DNA of 64,000 nucleotides from positions 1 through 64,000 of the forward strand of contig NZ_RZTZ01000010.1 of NCBI RefSeq assembly GCF_004005475.1, written 5' to 3'. The stretch comes from Niallia taxi. GTDB lineage: Bacteria > Bacillota > Bacilli > Bacillales > Cytobacillaceae. The translations under genes were made by a program, and so were the position numbers. Positions 53,708-63,320 of this stretch are shown one piece after another (the first letter of the stretch is position 1; the number at the start of each line of letters is the position of its first letter). Below the pieces are notes generated by a model. The model did no database searches. It saw nothing but the letters and a program-made list of their open reading frames with translations, and was not told the origin of the DNA.

Positions 53708-54847
53708 TTATTTAACTTCTGAAATTTCACCTTTAAAGAAGACTTTCCGTTCTAGCGGGATTTTGAGTTCTTTCAGCATTTGCTTTAATTCTCTTTCTTC
53801 CCTGTCTGTTACTAAGCTGATGACTGTTCCTTCCTTGCCGAATCTGCCTGTCCGACCGGAACGGTGGATATACTGTGTTTTGTCTTTTGCAAAGTCATAG
53901 TGGACAACATGTGTTATATTTTGGATATCTAATCCGCGTGCTGCAACGTCTGTTGCAAGCAGCATAGATGTTTTGCCTGAACGGAATAGCCTTGTATATT
54001 TTTGTCTGTCCATTTTGTTAAGATCGCTATGAAGTCTGCTTGTTTGAATTTCTTTAAAGCCAAGTTTTTCGTGGAGTACATCCAATGTACCGATATCCTT
54101 AACAAAAACAAGCACTTTCGCATTCTCCAAACGAGAAATCTTTTCCATCAGCTTGATTTTGTCTCGATGCTCTGCCTGGAAATAGATATGATTTACATCT
54201 GCTGCTTCAATACTCGTATCTTTTTTAACAGTAATAACAGCAGGTTCTTGGAGCAATTCCTTGCCAAGCGATGCTGTTCTTTCTGTCAGTGTTGCTGAGA
54301 ACATAACAACCTGTCTTTCTTCTTTCTGTGTAGCTTTGATGATTTGACGAACATAGTCAATATGTTCAGGAACTAGCAGCTGATCTGCTTCATCAAGCAC
54401 AATCGTTCTCACTTCATGCATTTTAAGCTTCTTTTGCTTAATAAGCTCCAAGGCTCTACCAGGTGTACAAATGGCGAGGTGAGGACTTTTCTTCAGCTTC
54501 TCCAACTGTCTTTTTACATTGGCTCCACCGATGAAGGAAGCAGAACGGATTCCGCTGTTTTCTCCCCATTTTTGAACCTCACCAAGTATTTGCATAACGA
54601 GCTCTTGGGAGGATGCTAGAATTATCGCCTGCATAGCTCTTGATTCAGCATCGATTTTATTTAAAACTGGCAGTAGGTATGCCAGCGTTTTTCCAGTACC
54701 TGTCGGTGATTCAGCGATGATATCTTTTCCAGCTAATATTTCAGGTATCGCCTGTTCTTGAATATTTGTCGGTTTTTGAAAGCTTGCTTTCGCCCAATTT
54801 TCTGCTACGAAAGGTTTCATCTTATTTAAAAGGTCTTGATTACTCAT
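53708..54847 (-). CDS. yfmL: DEAD-box RNA helicase, YfmL-like
   Basis: The 379-residue helicase has the core motifs: Q motif (FQKPTNIQEQAIPEI), Walker A SPTGTGKT, Walker B DEAD, SAT, and HRSGRTGR. It has no C-terminal RNA-binding extension, as in B. subtilis YfmL, which helps ribosome assembly. I chose the ATG at 54847 with AAGGAG upstream over a longer form with no ribosome site. Confidence 0.88.
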   Translation of the reverse strand: MSNQDLLNKMKPFVAENWAKASFQKPTNIQEQAIPEILAGKDIIAESPTGTGKTLAYLLPVLNKIDAESRAMQAIILASSQELVMQILGEVQKWGENSGIRSASFIGGANVKRQLEKLKKSPHLAICTPGRALELIKQKKLKMHEVRTIVLDEADQLLVPEHIDYVRQIIKATQKEERQVVMFSATLTERTASLGKELLQEPAVITVKKDTSIEAADVNHIYFQAEHRDKIKLMEKISRLENAKVLVFVKDIGTLDVLHEKLGFKEIQTSRLHSDLNKMDRQKYTRLFRSGKTSMLLATDVAARGLDIQNITHVVHYDFAKDKTQYIHRSGRTGRFGKEGTVISLVTDREERELKQMLKELKIPLERKVFFKGEISEVK

Positions 54848-55000
54848 TTCATTCTCCTTCTTTACACAGCTTACGCTTTTGCTCTCCACTAGGAAGAAAT
54901 AGCTTTTTGCACATATGGCTGTTTCATTGCCTAATATCTACTTATTATAGATTATTCTCCTAAAAATAGATATGCAATCATGCCAGCTGTTAAACAATGA

Positions 55001-55038
55001 AAAAAGACTGTCGGCAAATTGCTGTCGACAGTCCCGTT
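55001..55038 (-). terminator. Terminator of the alarmone synthetase gene
   Basis: On the minus strand GACTGTCGACAG and a CCGACAGTC arm form a stem followed by six T. Confidence 0.8.
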
Positions 55039-55046
55039 AAAATTTA

Positions 55047-55745
55047 TTAAACAAGGGTTTGGGCATCTCCAACTGTTTGGTAAATATCCACCCTGTCCTT
55101 AATCTTTTTCATTTTGACATCCAGTTCATGTGCAGCATCTGCTGCTTCCTTCAGCTCTGCAAGCAAATATTCTGGAATGCCCTTATCAAATTTATAATAT
55201 ATTTTATGTTCAAGACTCGCCCAGAAGTCCATTGCAATTGTTCGTATTTGCACTTCCACAAATACTTCTTCCATTCCATTGCTTAAAAATACTGGAACTT
55301 TGATGATTAAATGCAGACTCTTGTAACCGTTTGGTTTTGGATTTTCAATATAATCCTTTACTTCTATGATTTTCAAATCGCTTTGTTTTTTGAGCATTTC
55401 ATATAAATCATAAATATCTGATATGAACGAGCAGGTGATGCGGACGCCAGCAATATCGTGAATATGCTCCTTCGCATTTTCAACCGTGATGCCAAGACCT
55501 TTCCTGTTAAGCTTCACCATAATTCCCCTTGGATCTTTAATCCGGGATTTAATATGTTCAATCGGATTATGATTGTGGATAAATTGAAATTCTTCATTTA
55601 ATATTTTAAGTTTCGTATTAACTTCCTCTAAAGCAAAACGGTAGACAATCAGGTTGTTTTTCCACTCTATTAGTTCATTGGAAAGGTCATCTAAATTCCA
55701 TTCGCTTATAGGTAGAAGTCCTTCATTCTTGTTAGTACGATCCAT
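55047..55745 (-). CDS. Small alarmone synthetase (YwaC/RelP type)
   Basis: The 232-residue protein is a stand-alone (p)ppGpp synthetase of the RelA/SpoT family without a hydrolase domain. Conserved parts are HNHNPIEHIKSRIKDP, HDIAGVRITCSFISDIYDLY, the substrate loop KPNGYKSLHL and VEVQIRTIAMDFWASLEHKIYYK. It resembles YwaC more than YjbM. It would make pppGpp or ppGpp under envelope or other stress. AAGGAG precedes the ATG, inside the tail of a 32-codon upstream ORF. Confidence 0.92.
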   Translation of the reverse strand: MDRTNKNEGLLPISEWNLDDLSNELIEWKNNLIVYRFALEEVNTKLKILNEEFQFIHNHNPIEHIKSRIKDPRGIMVKLNRKGLGITVENAKEHIHDIAGVRITCSFISDIYDLYEMLKKQSDLKIIEVKDYIENPKPNGYKSLHLIIKVPVFLSNGMEEVFVEVQIRTIAMDFWASLEHKIYYKFDKGIPEYLLAELKEAADAAHELDVKMKKIKDRVDIYQTVGDAQTLV

Positions 55746-55748
55746 AAA

Positions 55749-55847
55749 TCAATAAGTCTCCTTTGGTTTTCTTATAACCTTTTCTGCATTGACTCCTATG
55801 TTTTTCAAAAGCTCGATAATCTGATCGATCGTTTTCATTTTAACCAT
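55749..55847 (-). CDS. Possible leader peptide upstream of the alarmone synthetase
   Basis: This 32-codon ORF starts MVKMKTIDQIIELLKN and ends three bases before the synthetase ATG. GAGGTGA touches the first ATG, and the second ATG (codon 4) has better spacing. The ribosome site for the synthetase lies within its last codons, so translation of the two could be coupled. It may be a regulatory leader. Family unknown. Confidence 0.5.
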   Translation of the reverse strand: MVKMKTIDQIIELLKNIGVNAEKVIRKPKETY

Positions 55848-55889
55848 TCACCTCTTCGCCAATGTTAAGGATGACAGGCATCTAACCCT

Positions 55890-55918
55890 ATTATAGAGAA
55901 AAATGACCGGTCAGTCAA
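55890..55918 (-). promoter_or_regulatory. Promoter of the alarmone synthetase with palindrome in the spacer
   Basis: On the minus strand TTGACT (55918-55913), 17 bases, TATAAT (55895-55890): a near-perfect sigma-A promoter. The palindrome TGACCGGTCA (55904-55913) sits between the two boxes, with a further TGACTGACC repeat. Such TGAC...GTCA sites are typical operators of TetR-family repressors. Confidence 0.7.
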
Positions 55919-55936
55919 TCTCCTTTACTTGGCAAT

Positions 55937-57793
55937 TTAAGGGCGGTTCGCCCCATTTTCGCCAGTATCCGGGCTGAACTGATTCTGATTCAACCGAGAA
56001 TAAAAACCATTTTTCTGCAAGAGCTCCTCATGTGTCCCACGTTCGATGACTTCACCAGTATTTAAGACTAGGATACAATCAGCATGCTTAATTGTGTTAA
56101 GTCGATGTGCGACAACAAAGGAGGTTTTCCCTCTCATGAGCACTTGCAGCGCTTCTTGAATCTTCACCTCTGTTATCGTATCAATGCTGCTCGTTGCCTC
56201 ATCAAGAATGAGAATCTCAGGATCAGCAAGTATTGCTCTTGCAATTGACAGCAGCTGCTTTTGACCTTGGCTTATGCTGTTGCCGTCTGCTTGCAGCACA
56301 GTTTCATAGCCGTCTGGCAGGCTGTCAATAAAGCTTTGTGCATTGGCAAGCTGTGCCGCTTCCTCTACTTCTTTGTCAGAAGCATCTAATCTTCCATAAC
56401 GAATATTTTCGCGAATAGTTCCGCCAAATAAATAGGCATCCTGAAGAACAAAGCCCATATGTTTGCGCAAACTCTCTCTTTTTATTGACGTAATATCCTT
56501 GCCATCTAGTTTGATGACTCCACCAGTGGCATCATAGAATCTGGACAGCAGATTAATGACCGTTGTTTTTCCTGCACCTGTTGGTCCAACAAGAGCAATT
56601 GTTTCACCAGGTTTAGCATGGAAGCTTACACCCTCAAGTATTCCTTTATCTTCTTCATAAGCAAAAGACACATTGGAAAACACAACATCCCCTGATACTT
56701 GATCAAGTGAGTCTGCTTTTTCTTCATCCTCGTCCTCGCTTTGCTCATCAAGCACTTCAAACACTCTTTCTGCCCCGGCAATTGCCGACAACAATGTGTT
56801 GAATTGGTTGGAAAGATCATTCAATGGCCGAGTGAACTGTCTTGAGTACTCAACAAATATGACGACAATTCCAATAGAAATGTTTCCTGTTTTTAAAATA
56901 ATTAGACCACCTACGCCTACTATTAGGGCAAAACTAATATTATTGAGCATATTCATCAGCTTGGGGATAAACCCTGAATAAACCTGTGCCCAATAGCTGA
57001 CGTTCTTCAAGCTTTCACCTTTATCCACAAGCTCCATAATCATTTTGTCTTCTAATGAGAAGGTTTTAACAATACGCTGACCTGAAATGGACTCTTCAAT
57101 AAAACCATTAAGCTCCCCTAATTTTTGCTGTTGCTGTTTAAAAAGCAGGCCTGTTCTGGCTGTAATCCATTTCATGCCCCAATACATGGCAGGTATGATA
57201 ATTAAGCTCAATACAGTTAGAAGCGGACTAAGCCAAAGCATGATGGAAATCGTCCCTATAAGTGTCAGTACGCTTGAAAAAATCTGGATAACAGAGCTGT
57301 TAAGTGTTGAGCTAACATTTTCAATATCATTCGTGACCCTGCTCATCAGTTCTCCATGCTGTTTTTTATCAAAATAGGCAATTGAAAGCTCATGAAATTG
57401 GGCAAACAAGTCCGTTCGAAGCTTATAAACAGTTGATTGAGAAATACCAATCATCCAGTAATTCTGCAAGAATAGGCTGACAGAATAAAGGAAATAGATA
57501 ATGCCCAATAGAAGAAGCATCGTGCCAAGCCCATTAAATTCTTTATTAACAATATAATTATCAATGGATATCCCTACTAAATACGGACCAAGCAGTCCTA
57601 AAAAGCAGCTGACTGCGACAAGAAAAAGCACGAGAATAAGAAGACCTTTCTGAACAGCCATGTATTGCCATAATCGGTACATTGTCTTGCCCATATTACG
57701 TGGTTTTGCTTTTGCTTTGACCTTTTTCTTTACTGCCTTCGTATCTAAATCTGGCTTCGGATAATGAAAGGCTTCTGTTAATGTCTTATACAT
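55937..57793 (-). CDS. ABC exporter half, YfiC-like
   Basis: The 618-residue protein joins six membrane helices (about 45-330) to an ATPase domain (about 370-600): Walker A GPTGAGKTT, signature SQGQKQLLSIARA, Walker B ILILDEATSSID and the switch His in VAHRLNT. It forms a heterodimer with the upstream gene. Substrates are likely drugs or lipids. The pair resembles B. subtilis YfiB/YfiC. The ATPase is of the ISQGQ variant seen in such heterodimers. It overlaps the partner gene by eight bases. Confidence 0.85.
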   Translation of the reverse strand: MYKTLTEAFHYPKPDLDTKAVKKKVKAKAKPRNMGKTMYRLWQYMAVQKGLLILVLFLVAVSCFLGLLGPYLVGISIDNYIVNKEFNGLGTMLLLLGIIYFLYSVSLFLQNYWMIGISQSTVYKLRTDLFAQFHELSIAYFDKKQHGELMSRVTNDIENVSSTLNSSVIQIFSSVLTLIGTISIMLWLSPLLTVLSLIIIPAMYWGMKWITARTGLLFKQQQQKLGELNGFIEESISGQRIVKTFSLEDKMIMELVDKGESLKNVSYWAQVYSGFIPKLMNMLNNISFALIVGVGGLIILKTGNISIGIVVIFVEYSRQFTRPLNDLSNQFNTLLSAIAGAERVFEVLDEQSEDEDEEKADSLDQVSGDVVFSNVSFAYEEDKGILEGVSFHAKPGETIALVGPTGAGKTTVINLLSRFYDATGGVIKLDGKDITSIKRESLRKHMGFVLQDAYLFGGTIRENIRYGRLDASDKEVEEAAQLANAQSFIDSLPDGYETVLQADGNSISQGQKQLLSIARAILADPEILILDEATSSIDTITEVKIQEALQVLMRGKTSFVVAHRLNTIKHADCILVLNTGEVIERGTHEELLQKNGFYSRLNQNQFSPDTGENGANRP

Positions 57794-59516
57794 GGCTTGC
57801 CTCCTCTTTACCTAGCTGTGATTCTACTATCTTCTGGTACAATTTATTTTCCTTCAGCAGCTGATCATGATGGGCATATGCAAGGATTTTGCCTTCCTCC
57901 ATAAGCAGAATTCTGTTTGCCTTTCGGGCAGTTGAAATTTTTTGCGTTATTAACAGTGCCGTCGCATTGTATGTGGATATTGCTCGAAGAAGCTCTTTTT
58001 CTGTCTGTAAATCTAAAGCACTAGTACTATCATCTAGAAGGAGGATTTTCGGTTTCCTCACAAGTGCCCTAGCAATGGATAGCCTTTGTCTTTGACCACC
58101 AGATAAATTTATTCCCTTTTGCCCGATTCTAGTATCATACTTCATTGGAAGCTTCATAATCGTATCGTGTATTTGCGCATCCTTAGCTGCCTTTACAATT
58201 TCATTGTCTGTGGCAAAAGGATTTCCCCAACGAATATTTTCTTTAATTGTTCCAGTAAACAATAAGGAAACCTGTGGAACATAGCCAATTTGCTTTCTTA
58301 TGGAATCAAGATTGTATTCTCTTATGTCTGTGCCATCAATATAAACTGCTCCCTTTGTCGGTTCATATAATCTTGGAATAAGCTGGAATAAGGTTGTTTT
58401 CCCTGCTCCGGTTATTCCCATAACAGCAATCACTTCATTTGGCTGGACAGTAAAGCTAATACCTGCAAGCACATTGTATTCTGTATTTGGATAAACAAAA
58501 GCAACATCTTTGAATTCTAATTTCCCGTTTATTTCAAGCTGTTTTGAGGCATTTTCGTTTCCATTGCTATCCTTTTCTTCCATTTCAAATACTTCCTGCA
58601 GCCTGTCAGCAGATGCCTTACAACGGGATACCACCATAATTAGCATGGTTATGACAGATAAAGAAGAGGTTATTCTTAAGGAATAGTTTATGATTGCCAC
58701 AACATCCCCAACCTGTGTTTGCCCTGCTGCAATTTGACCTGACCCTAACCAAAGAATAGCAATAATACATAAATTCATAATGAACAAAAGGAGTGGTACG
58801 GTAATTTCCATTAACCTTAGGGCTTTTTCTGTATTTCTTCTTAAGTCATTACTGGCAAAAATAAATCGGTCTGTTTCAAATCGTTTTCGAACATATGCCT
58901 TAATCAGCTTTACGGCTGTTAAGTTTTCAAGCATAACATTGTTCACAAAGTCCAATTTCCCTTGAACTTTTTTAAACATCCTTCCGCCTTTGCGGATAAC
59001 CCAAATAAACATTAGGATAATCACAGGAATTGTCACTGCAAGCAAAAGAGCCAGTCTTGCATTGACAACGAAGGACATGATGATTCCTCCAATTATTAAT
59101 AATGGTGACCTTAACAGAAAACGCAGCCCCATAAAAATCATGTTCTGCAGCTGTGTAATATCATTTGTCAGCCTTGTTATTAAGGAAGAGCTGGCAAACT
59201 TGCTGCTGTTGGCAAATGTGAAGTATTGAATGATTGAGTAAAGCTCTTTTCGGAGGCTGTAGCCGAAATTTTGGCTGACATGAGCGGAATAAAAAGTGTT
59301 AATAATGCCTGCAGCAAAAGCAAGCAGTGAAATGCCGACAAGGATACTTCCCCAAAGGATAACGGTTTCTGTGTGTTCCTGTGCAAGACCATCATCAATA
59401 ATTTTTGCCATGATAAGTGGCTGGACCAGCTCTACTGCAAGTTCTGTCAGCATTAGAATTAGTGCAATGGCGATGCTGACTTGATATGTCCAAAGCCTTT
59501 TAAAAATTTTTGTCAT
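57786..59516 (-). CDS. ABC exporter half, YfiB-like
   Basis: The 576-residue protein has six membrane helices (about 15-310) and an ATPase domain with Walker A GITGAGKTT, signature LSGGQRQRLSIARAL and Walker B ILLLDDSTSALD. The residue after the Walker B Asp-Asp is Ser instead of Glu/Ala, as in the degenerate half of heterodimeric exporters, where the catalytic Glu is replaced (here DDSTSALD). It pairs with the downstream gene. GGAGG precedes the ATG. Confidence 0.85.
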   Translation of the reverse strand: MTKIFKRLWTYQVSIAIALILMLTELAVELVQPLIMAKIIDDGLAQEHTETVILWGSILVGISLLAFAAGIINTFYSAHVSQNFGYSLRKELYSIIQYFTFANSSKFASSSLITRLTNDITQLQNMIFMGLRFLLRSPLLIIGGIIMSFVVNARLALLLAVTIPVIILMFIWVIRKGGRMFKKVQGKLDFVNNVMLENLTAVKLIKAYVRKRFETDRFIFASNDLRRNTEKALRLMEITVPLLLFIMNLCIIAILWLGSGQIAAGQTQVGDVVAIINYSLRITSSLSVITMLIMVVSRCKASADRLQEVFEMEEKDSNGNENASKQLEINGKLEFKDVAFVYPNTEYNVLAGISFTVQPNEVIAVMGITGAGKTTLFQLIPRLYEPTKGAVYIDGTDIREYNLDSIRKQIGYVPQVSLLFTGTIKENIRWGNPFATDNEIVKAAKDAQIHDTIMKLPMKYDTRIGQKGINLSGGQRQRLSIARALVRKPKILLLDDSTSALDLQTEKELLRAISTYNATALLITQKISTARKANRILLMEEGKILAYAHHDQLLKENKLYQKIVESQLGKEEASHV

Positions 59517-59675
59517 TTTTCTCCTCCCGCCTTTTGCACATATAAATTAGCGTTTACGATTTCTTTAGGAAAACTAAATATTGTTAATATCATACCTCTT
59601 TTTCCATAAATAGAAAACATGGTTTCAGCATTGTCATAGTACTTTTTTTAAAGAGGAGAAAAAGCTATTCATGCT

Positions 59676-59712
59676 AAAAAAAGACTGTAGAAAACATTCT
59701 ACAGTCTTTTCC
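59676..59712 (-). terminator. Terminator of the oligopeptide transport operon
   Basis: On the minus strand AAAAGACTGTAG and CTACAGTCTTTT form a 12-base stem followed by T. Confidence 0.9.
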
Positions 59713-59735
59713 TTAACGCTTAATTAACTTTACAA

Positions 59736-61358
59736 TTATTCTGCTCCTGTCATTGCCCACTTATACAGCTCATTATGGAAGCCGAATACTTTTGGACCGC
59801 CGACTGCCACGTCTTTTGAAATTGCTCCGAAATCATAATCTGAATAAAGGGTGAATACTGGCAATTCCTTGCTCCAAATTGCTTGAAGCTCGTTGTAAAT
59901 CTCTTTACGCTTCTCTGTATCTGGCTCTTGTTTACCAGCAAGCAGAAGCTTATCAACCTCAGGATTGCTGTAGTTTGTATAGTTGCTTGTAGCATTGCTT
60001 CCGTAAACAGTTGTTACGTCAGGATCGATTGTGTTCGTGAAGCCCATCAACAGCAAATCGAATTCGCCTGCTTTAGCTTTTGACATAATAGTTGGGAAAT
60101 CATATGTTGTTGTATTAAGTTTTATACCAATTGCCTCTAGGTTTTGAGCAATGATGTCAGCTGATTGCTCACGGACTTTATTTCCGATAGGTACAACAAA
60201 GTCAATTGTTTTGTCAAAGTCCCATCCAGCTTCCTCCAGCAGTTGTTTAGCCTTTTCAGGATCATAAGTATATGTTGCTAAATCCTTATCCAAGTATGGA
60301 CTGACAGATGTATATGGTCCGTCGACAATCTCCCCCTCGCCCTTTAACAGCTGATTAACAATTTTTTCACGGTCAATCGCATAAGCAAATGCTTGGCGGA
60401 CTTTTTCATCCGTGATTTTTTCTGTGTTGAACATCATGTTTTGATAGCCATATGTTTTTTCTGTTTTTGTTGTTACATTTTCAAAACCTTTCACTGTATC
60501 AAAATCCTGTACAGCAATCTTACCGATACCACCGGCAGCATTCATTTGAATTTCGCCTGTTTGAAGCTGTGCAACAAGATTTGCTGCAGGCATAATTTTC
60601 ACGAACATTTTATCGAGTTGTACTTCACCTAAATAGTAATTATCATTCTTTTCATACTCTACATATTGGTCTTTAGCATATTGTACGAACTTGAATGGTC
60701 CATTTGTTACAGTTGGTTTTTGCATGAACGGATCCTTTTGTAAGTCTTCTGGAGCTACATCCTTTAATACATGCTCTGGAAGAATCATAAACTTAGAGCC
60801 AAGCTGTTCTTTTACCATATTTGGATCAACTGGTGTTTTTGTTTTAAATTGGATTGTTTTGTCGTCAACAATTGTTAATGATGGTATCTCCGTAACGCCG
60901 TCCGGGAACTTACCACTTTCGTTCAATCCGTCAATAATCGTCAAATATGTTCCTATTGCTGTTTCTGTTTTAGGGTTTGCAACAAGATTCATTGTAAATG
61001 CAACGTCATTTGCAGTTACTGGTGTTCCGTCAGACCATTCTGCTTTCTCATTCAACTTAATTGTGAATGTTTGATTATCTTCTGTTTCAAATGAATCTGC
61101 AAGCTTAGGAGTAAACTCAAGTGGTCCTGTCATTTCCAAAAACGTATCAAACATAAATTTTTCCAGCCATGAAGCCGCAATATCGGATGAGTTAATAGGG
61201 TTGAAGCTGACTGGAGCATTTACTAGTCCAATATACATTGTGTTGCCTTTAGAGCTCCCTGAGTTCGTTCCAGTGTTTGCCACACCAGAACATGCTGTCA
61301 ATAAAAGCAGGAGCGCAATCGTGAATAAGCCTAATCCTTTTCTGAATACATTCTTCAT
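59736..61358 (-). CDS. Oligopeptide-binding lipoprotein (AppA/OppA type)
   Basis: The 540-residue lipoprotein has the lipobox LLTAC (Cys23) and the SBP_bac_5 fold: LADSFETEDNQTFTIKLNEKAEWSDGTPVTANDVAFT and YAIDREKIVNQLLKGEGEIVDGP segments. It captures peptides outside the membrane for the adjacent permeases. It is the last gene of the operon, 49 bases after the second permease. The substrate could be peptides or nickel; the App-like pattern makes peptides likely. Confidence 0.9.
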   Translation of the reverse strand: MKNVFRKGLGLFTIALLLLLTACSGVANTGTNSGSSKGNTMYIGLVNAPVSFNPINSSDIAASWLEKFMFDTFLEMTGPLEFTPKLADSFETEDNQTFTIKLNEKAEWSDGTPVTANDVAFTMNLVANPKTETAIGTYLTIIDGLNESGKFPDGVTEIPSLTIVDDKTIQFKTKTPVDPNMVKEQLGSKFMILPEHVLKDVAPEDLQKDPFMQKPTVTNGPFKFVQYAKDQYVEYEKNDNYYLGEVQLDKMFVKIMPAANLVAQLQTGEIQMNAAGGIGKIAVQDFDTVKGFENVTTKTEKTYGYQNMMFNTEKITDEKVRQAFAYAIDREKIVNQLLKGEGEIVDGPYTSVSPYLDKDLATYTYDPEKAKQLLEEAGWDFDKTIDFVVPIGNKVREQSADIIAQNLEAIGIKLNTTTYDFPTIMSKAKAGEFDLLLMGFTNTIDPDVTTVYGSNATSNYTNYSNPEVDKLLLAGKQEPDTEKRKEIYNELQAIWSKELPVFTLYSDYDFGAISKDVAVGGPKVFGFHNELYKWAMTGAE

Positions 61359-61407
61359 CTGTTTTCCCCCATTTATCTATAGAATGTGAATCATATATTC
61401 TCATCAC

Positions 61408-62334
61408 TTACTTCAAGCTTTTTGGATCCATTGCATCACGCAGCCCGTCACCCATGAAGTTAATGGATAGAACGGAAAGTAAAATCATGATACCTGGAGG
61501 AATCCACAGCCATGGCTGTGATGCCAATACCGTAATTGATTGTGCTTCAGTTAACATATTTCCCCAGCTTGCTGTTGGCGGCTGCACCCCCATGCCGAGA
61601 AAGCTTAAGGAAGCCTCCATGATAATCGCAGAAGCAATACCGAATGTTGCATTTACTAGAATTGGAGCAATACAGTTTGGCAGTATGTGTTGGAACACGA
61701 TTTTTGGTGTGGAAAATCCTAACGCGACTCCTGCCTTAACATAGTCCATTTCCTTAATGGAAAGAACGCTCCCTCTCACAAGCCTTGCAATGGACGGCCA
61801 GCCTAGCAGGCCTAAAACAAGGATAACGTTGATTAGCTTCGGTCCCATGATGCTTACCAAAACAAGGATAACCATCAAATATGGGAAAGACATAAATACA
61901 TCTGTTAAGCGCATAATAACCATATCTACCCATTTACCAAAGTATCCGGCAATTGCTCCTAACACTGTGCCAATGGCAACATAAATGGCAACAGCGCCAA
62001 CACCTACGGATAAAGAGACTCTAGCAGCATATATAAGTCTGCTGAATAAATCTCTGCCTACCTCGTCTGTTCCAAGTAAATGCTCTGAAGAAGGTGCTGC
62101 AGCGAACTCCCCTTCAACAGCATATGGATTATGGGGAGCGATAAGCGGAGCAAAGAGTGCCATCAGCACAATTAAACTGAAAATGATCATCCCGACAACT
62201 GCCAGCTTATGTTTAAAAAAACGTTTCGTTATTAGCTTTAAATAGCTTTCCTCATTACCCAGCTCCTCTTTAACAGCAACAGGCATCTGATTAATTGGCA
62301 ATTCTGTACCAAGTTTTGCATTTGGTATACTCAT
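61408..62334 (-). CDS. Oligopeptide ABC permease (OppC/AppC type)
   Basis: The 308-residue permease has an N-terminal OppC domain and six membrane helices. The coupling motif VKAGVALGFSTPKIVFQHILPN and the DEVGRDLFSRLIYAAR segment are typical. It forms the channel with the upstream OppB-type protein. It is 15 bases downstream of that gene. Confidence 0.92.
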   Translation of the reverse strand: MSIPNAKLGTELPINQMPVAVKEELGNEESYLKLITKRFFKHKLAVVGMIIFSLIVLMALFAPLIAPHNPYAVEGEFAAAPSSEHLLGTDEVGRDLFSRLIYAARVSLSVGVGAVAIYVAIGTVLGAIAGYFGKWVDMVIMRLTDVFMSFPYLMVILVLVSIMGPKLINVILVLGLLGWPSIARLVRGSVLSIKEMDYVKAGVALGFSTPKIVFQHILPNCIAPILVNATFGIASAIIMEASLSFLGMGVQPPTASWGNMLTEAQSITVLASQPWLWIPPGIMILLSVLSINFMGDGLRDAMDPKSLK

Positions 62335-62349
62335 TCTACTTCCTCCCCC

Positions 62350-63300
62350 CTAGCTATATTTGATGCGTGGATCGACAACAGAATAAAGAATATCTGTCAG
62401 CAAATTAGAGAACAACACCGCGAATGCTGCCAAGAAGTTAATCGCCATCAATGTTGGATAGTCCCTAGAACTAATGGACTGTATCGTTAATTGACCTAAA
62501 CCAGGCCATTGAAAAATCTGTTCTGTTACAACTGCACCGCCGATTAACACTGGTATCTCCATACCTATAATCGTAATAATGGGAATAAGAGCATTTTTCA
62601 AAGCATGCTTATTTGTGACAACAAACTCCTTTAGTCCTTTCGCTCTAGCTGTCCGCAAATAATCCTGCCCAAGCACTTCTAGCATGCTGCTTCTCACATA
62701 ACGGACCGTGCTTCCTGCTATCCCTGTTCCTAATATGGCTGCCGGAAGCAGTAAATGGATAAATGTATCCATAAAGCCGCCCGTACTTCCTAATGTGAAC
62801 ATTCCACCAGTAGGGAGAATGCCCAGCACTAATGAAAATAGGTAGATTGCGCCAAGACCGAGGAAAAAGCTTGGTATGGAAACACCTAAAAAGGAAAAGG
62901 TTGTTGTCAAATAATCAATCCAAGAATACTGTTTGGAGGCACTGAGAATTCCAATTGGAATCGCAATAATATAAGCAATGACAAGTGCTGCCCCCATCAA
63001 AAGTAATGTTGGACCGACTCTGTTCATGATTAAGTCAAGAACAGGTTCATATGTTGTATAGGAAAAGCCAAAATCACCATGAAGCAGGTTGCCAAGCCAT
63101 CGGATATATTGGACATATATTGGATCGTTCAATCCAAGAGCTTCCTTTTTTGCTTCTGCATCTGCTTCTGTGGCATCCGGATTAAGGTACATGTCAACAG
63201 GGTTACCGGGTGCCATATTAATGATGAAAAAATTAAAAATTGTAACCCCAAACAATACTGGAATGGCAATCAATACTCTTCTGATAATGTACTGTAGCAT
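62350..63300 (-). CDS. Oligopeptide ABC permease (OppB/AppB type)
   Basis: The 316-residue permease begins MLQYIIRRVLIAIPVLFGVT, the usual DppB/OppB start, and carries the coupling motif RTARAKGLKEFVVTNKHALKNALIPI. It has six membrane helices. AGGGAGG precedes the ATG. It follows the ATPase gene by 20 bases. Confidence 0.93.
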   Translation of the reverse strand: MLQYIIRRVLIAIPVLFGVTIFNFFIINMAPGNPVDMYLNPDATEADAEAKKEALGLNDPIYVQYIRWLGNLLHGDFGFSYTTYEPVLDLIMNRVGPTLLLMGAALVIAYIIAIPIGILSASKQYSWIDYLTTTFSFLGVSIPSFFLGLGAIYLFSLVLGILPTGGMFTLGSTGGFMDTFIHLLLPAAILGTGIAGSTVRYVRSSMLEVLGQDYLRTARAKGLKEFVVTNKHALKNALIPIITIIGMEIPVLIGGAVVTEQIFQWPGLGQLTIQSISSRDYPTLMAINFLAAFAVLFSNLLTDILYSVVDPRIKYS

Positions 63301-63320
63301 TTATGAGCTCCCTCCCTTGT

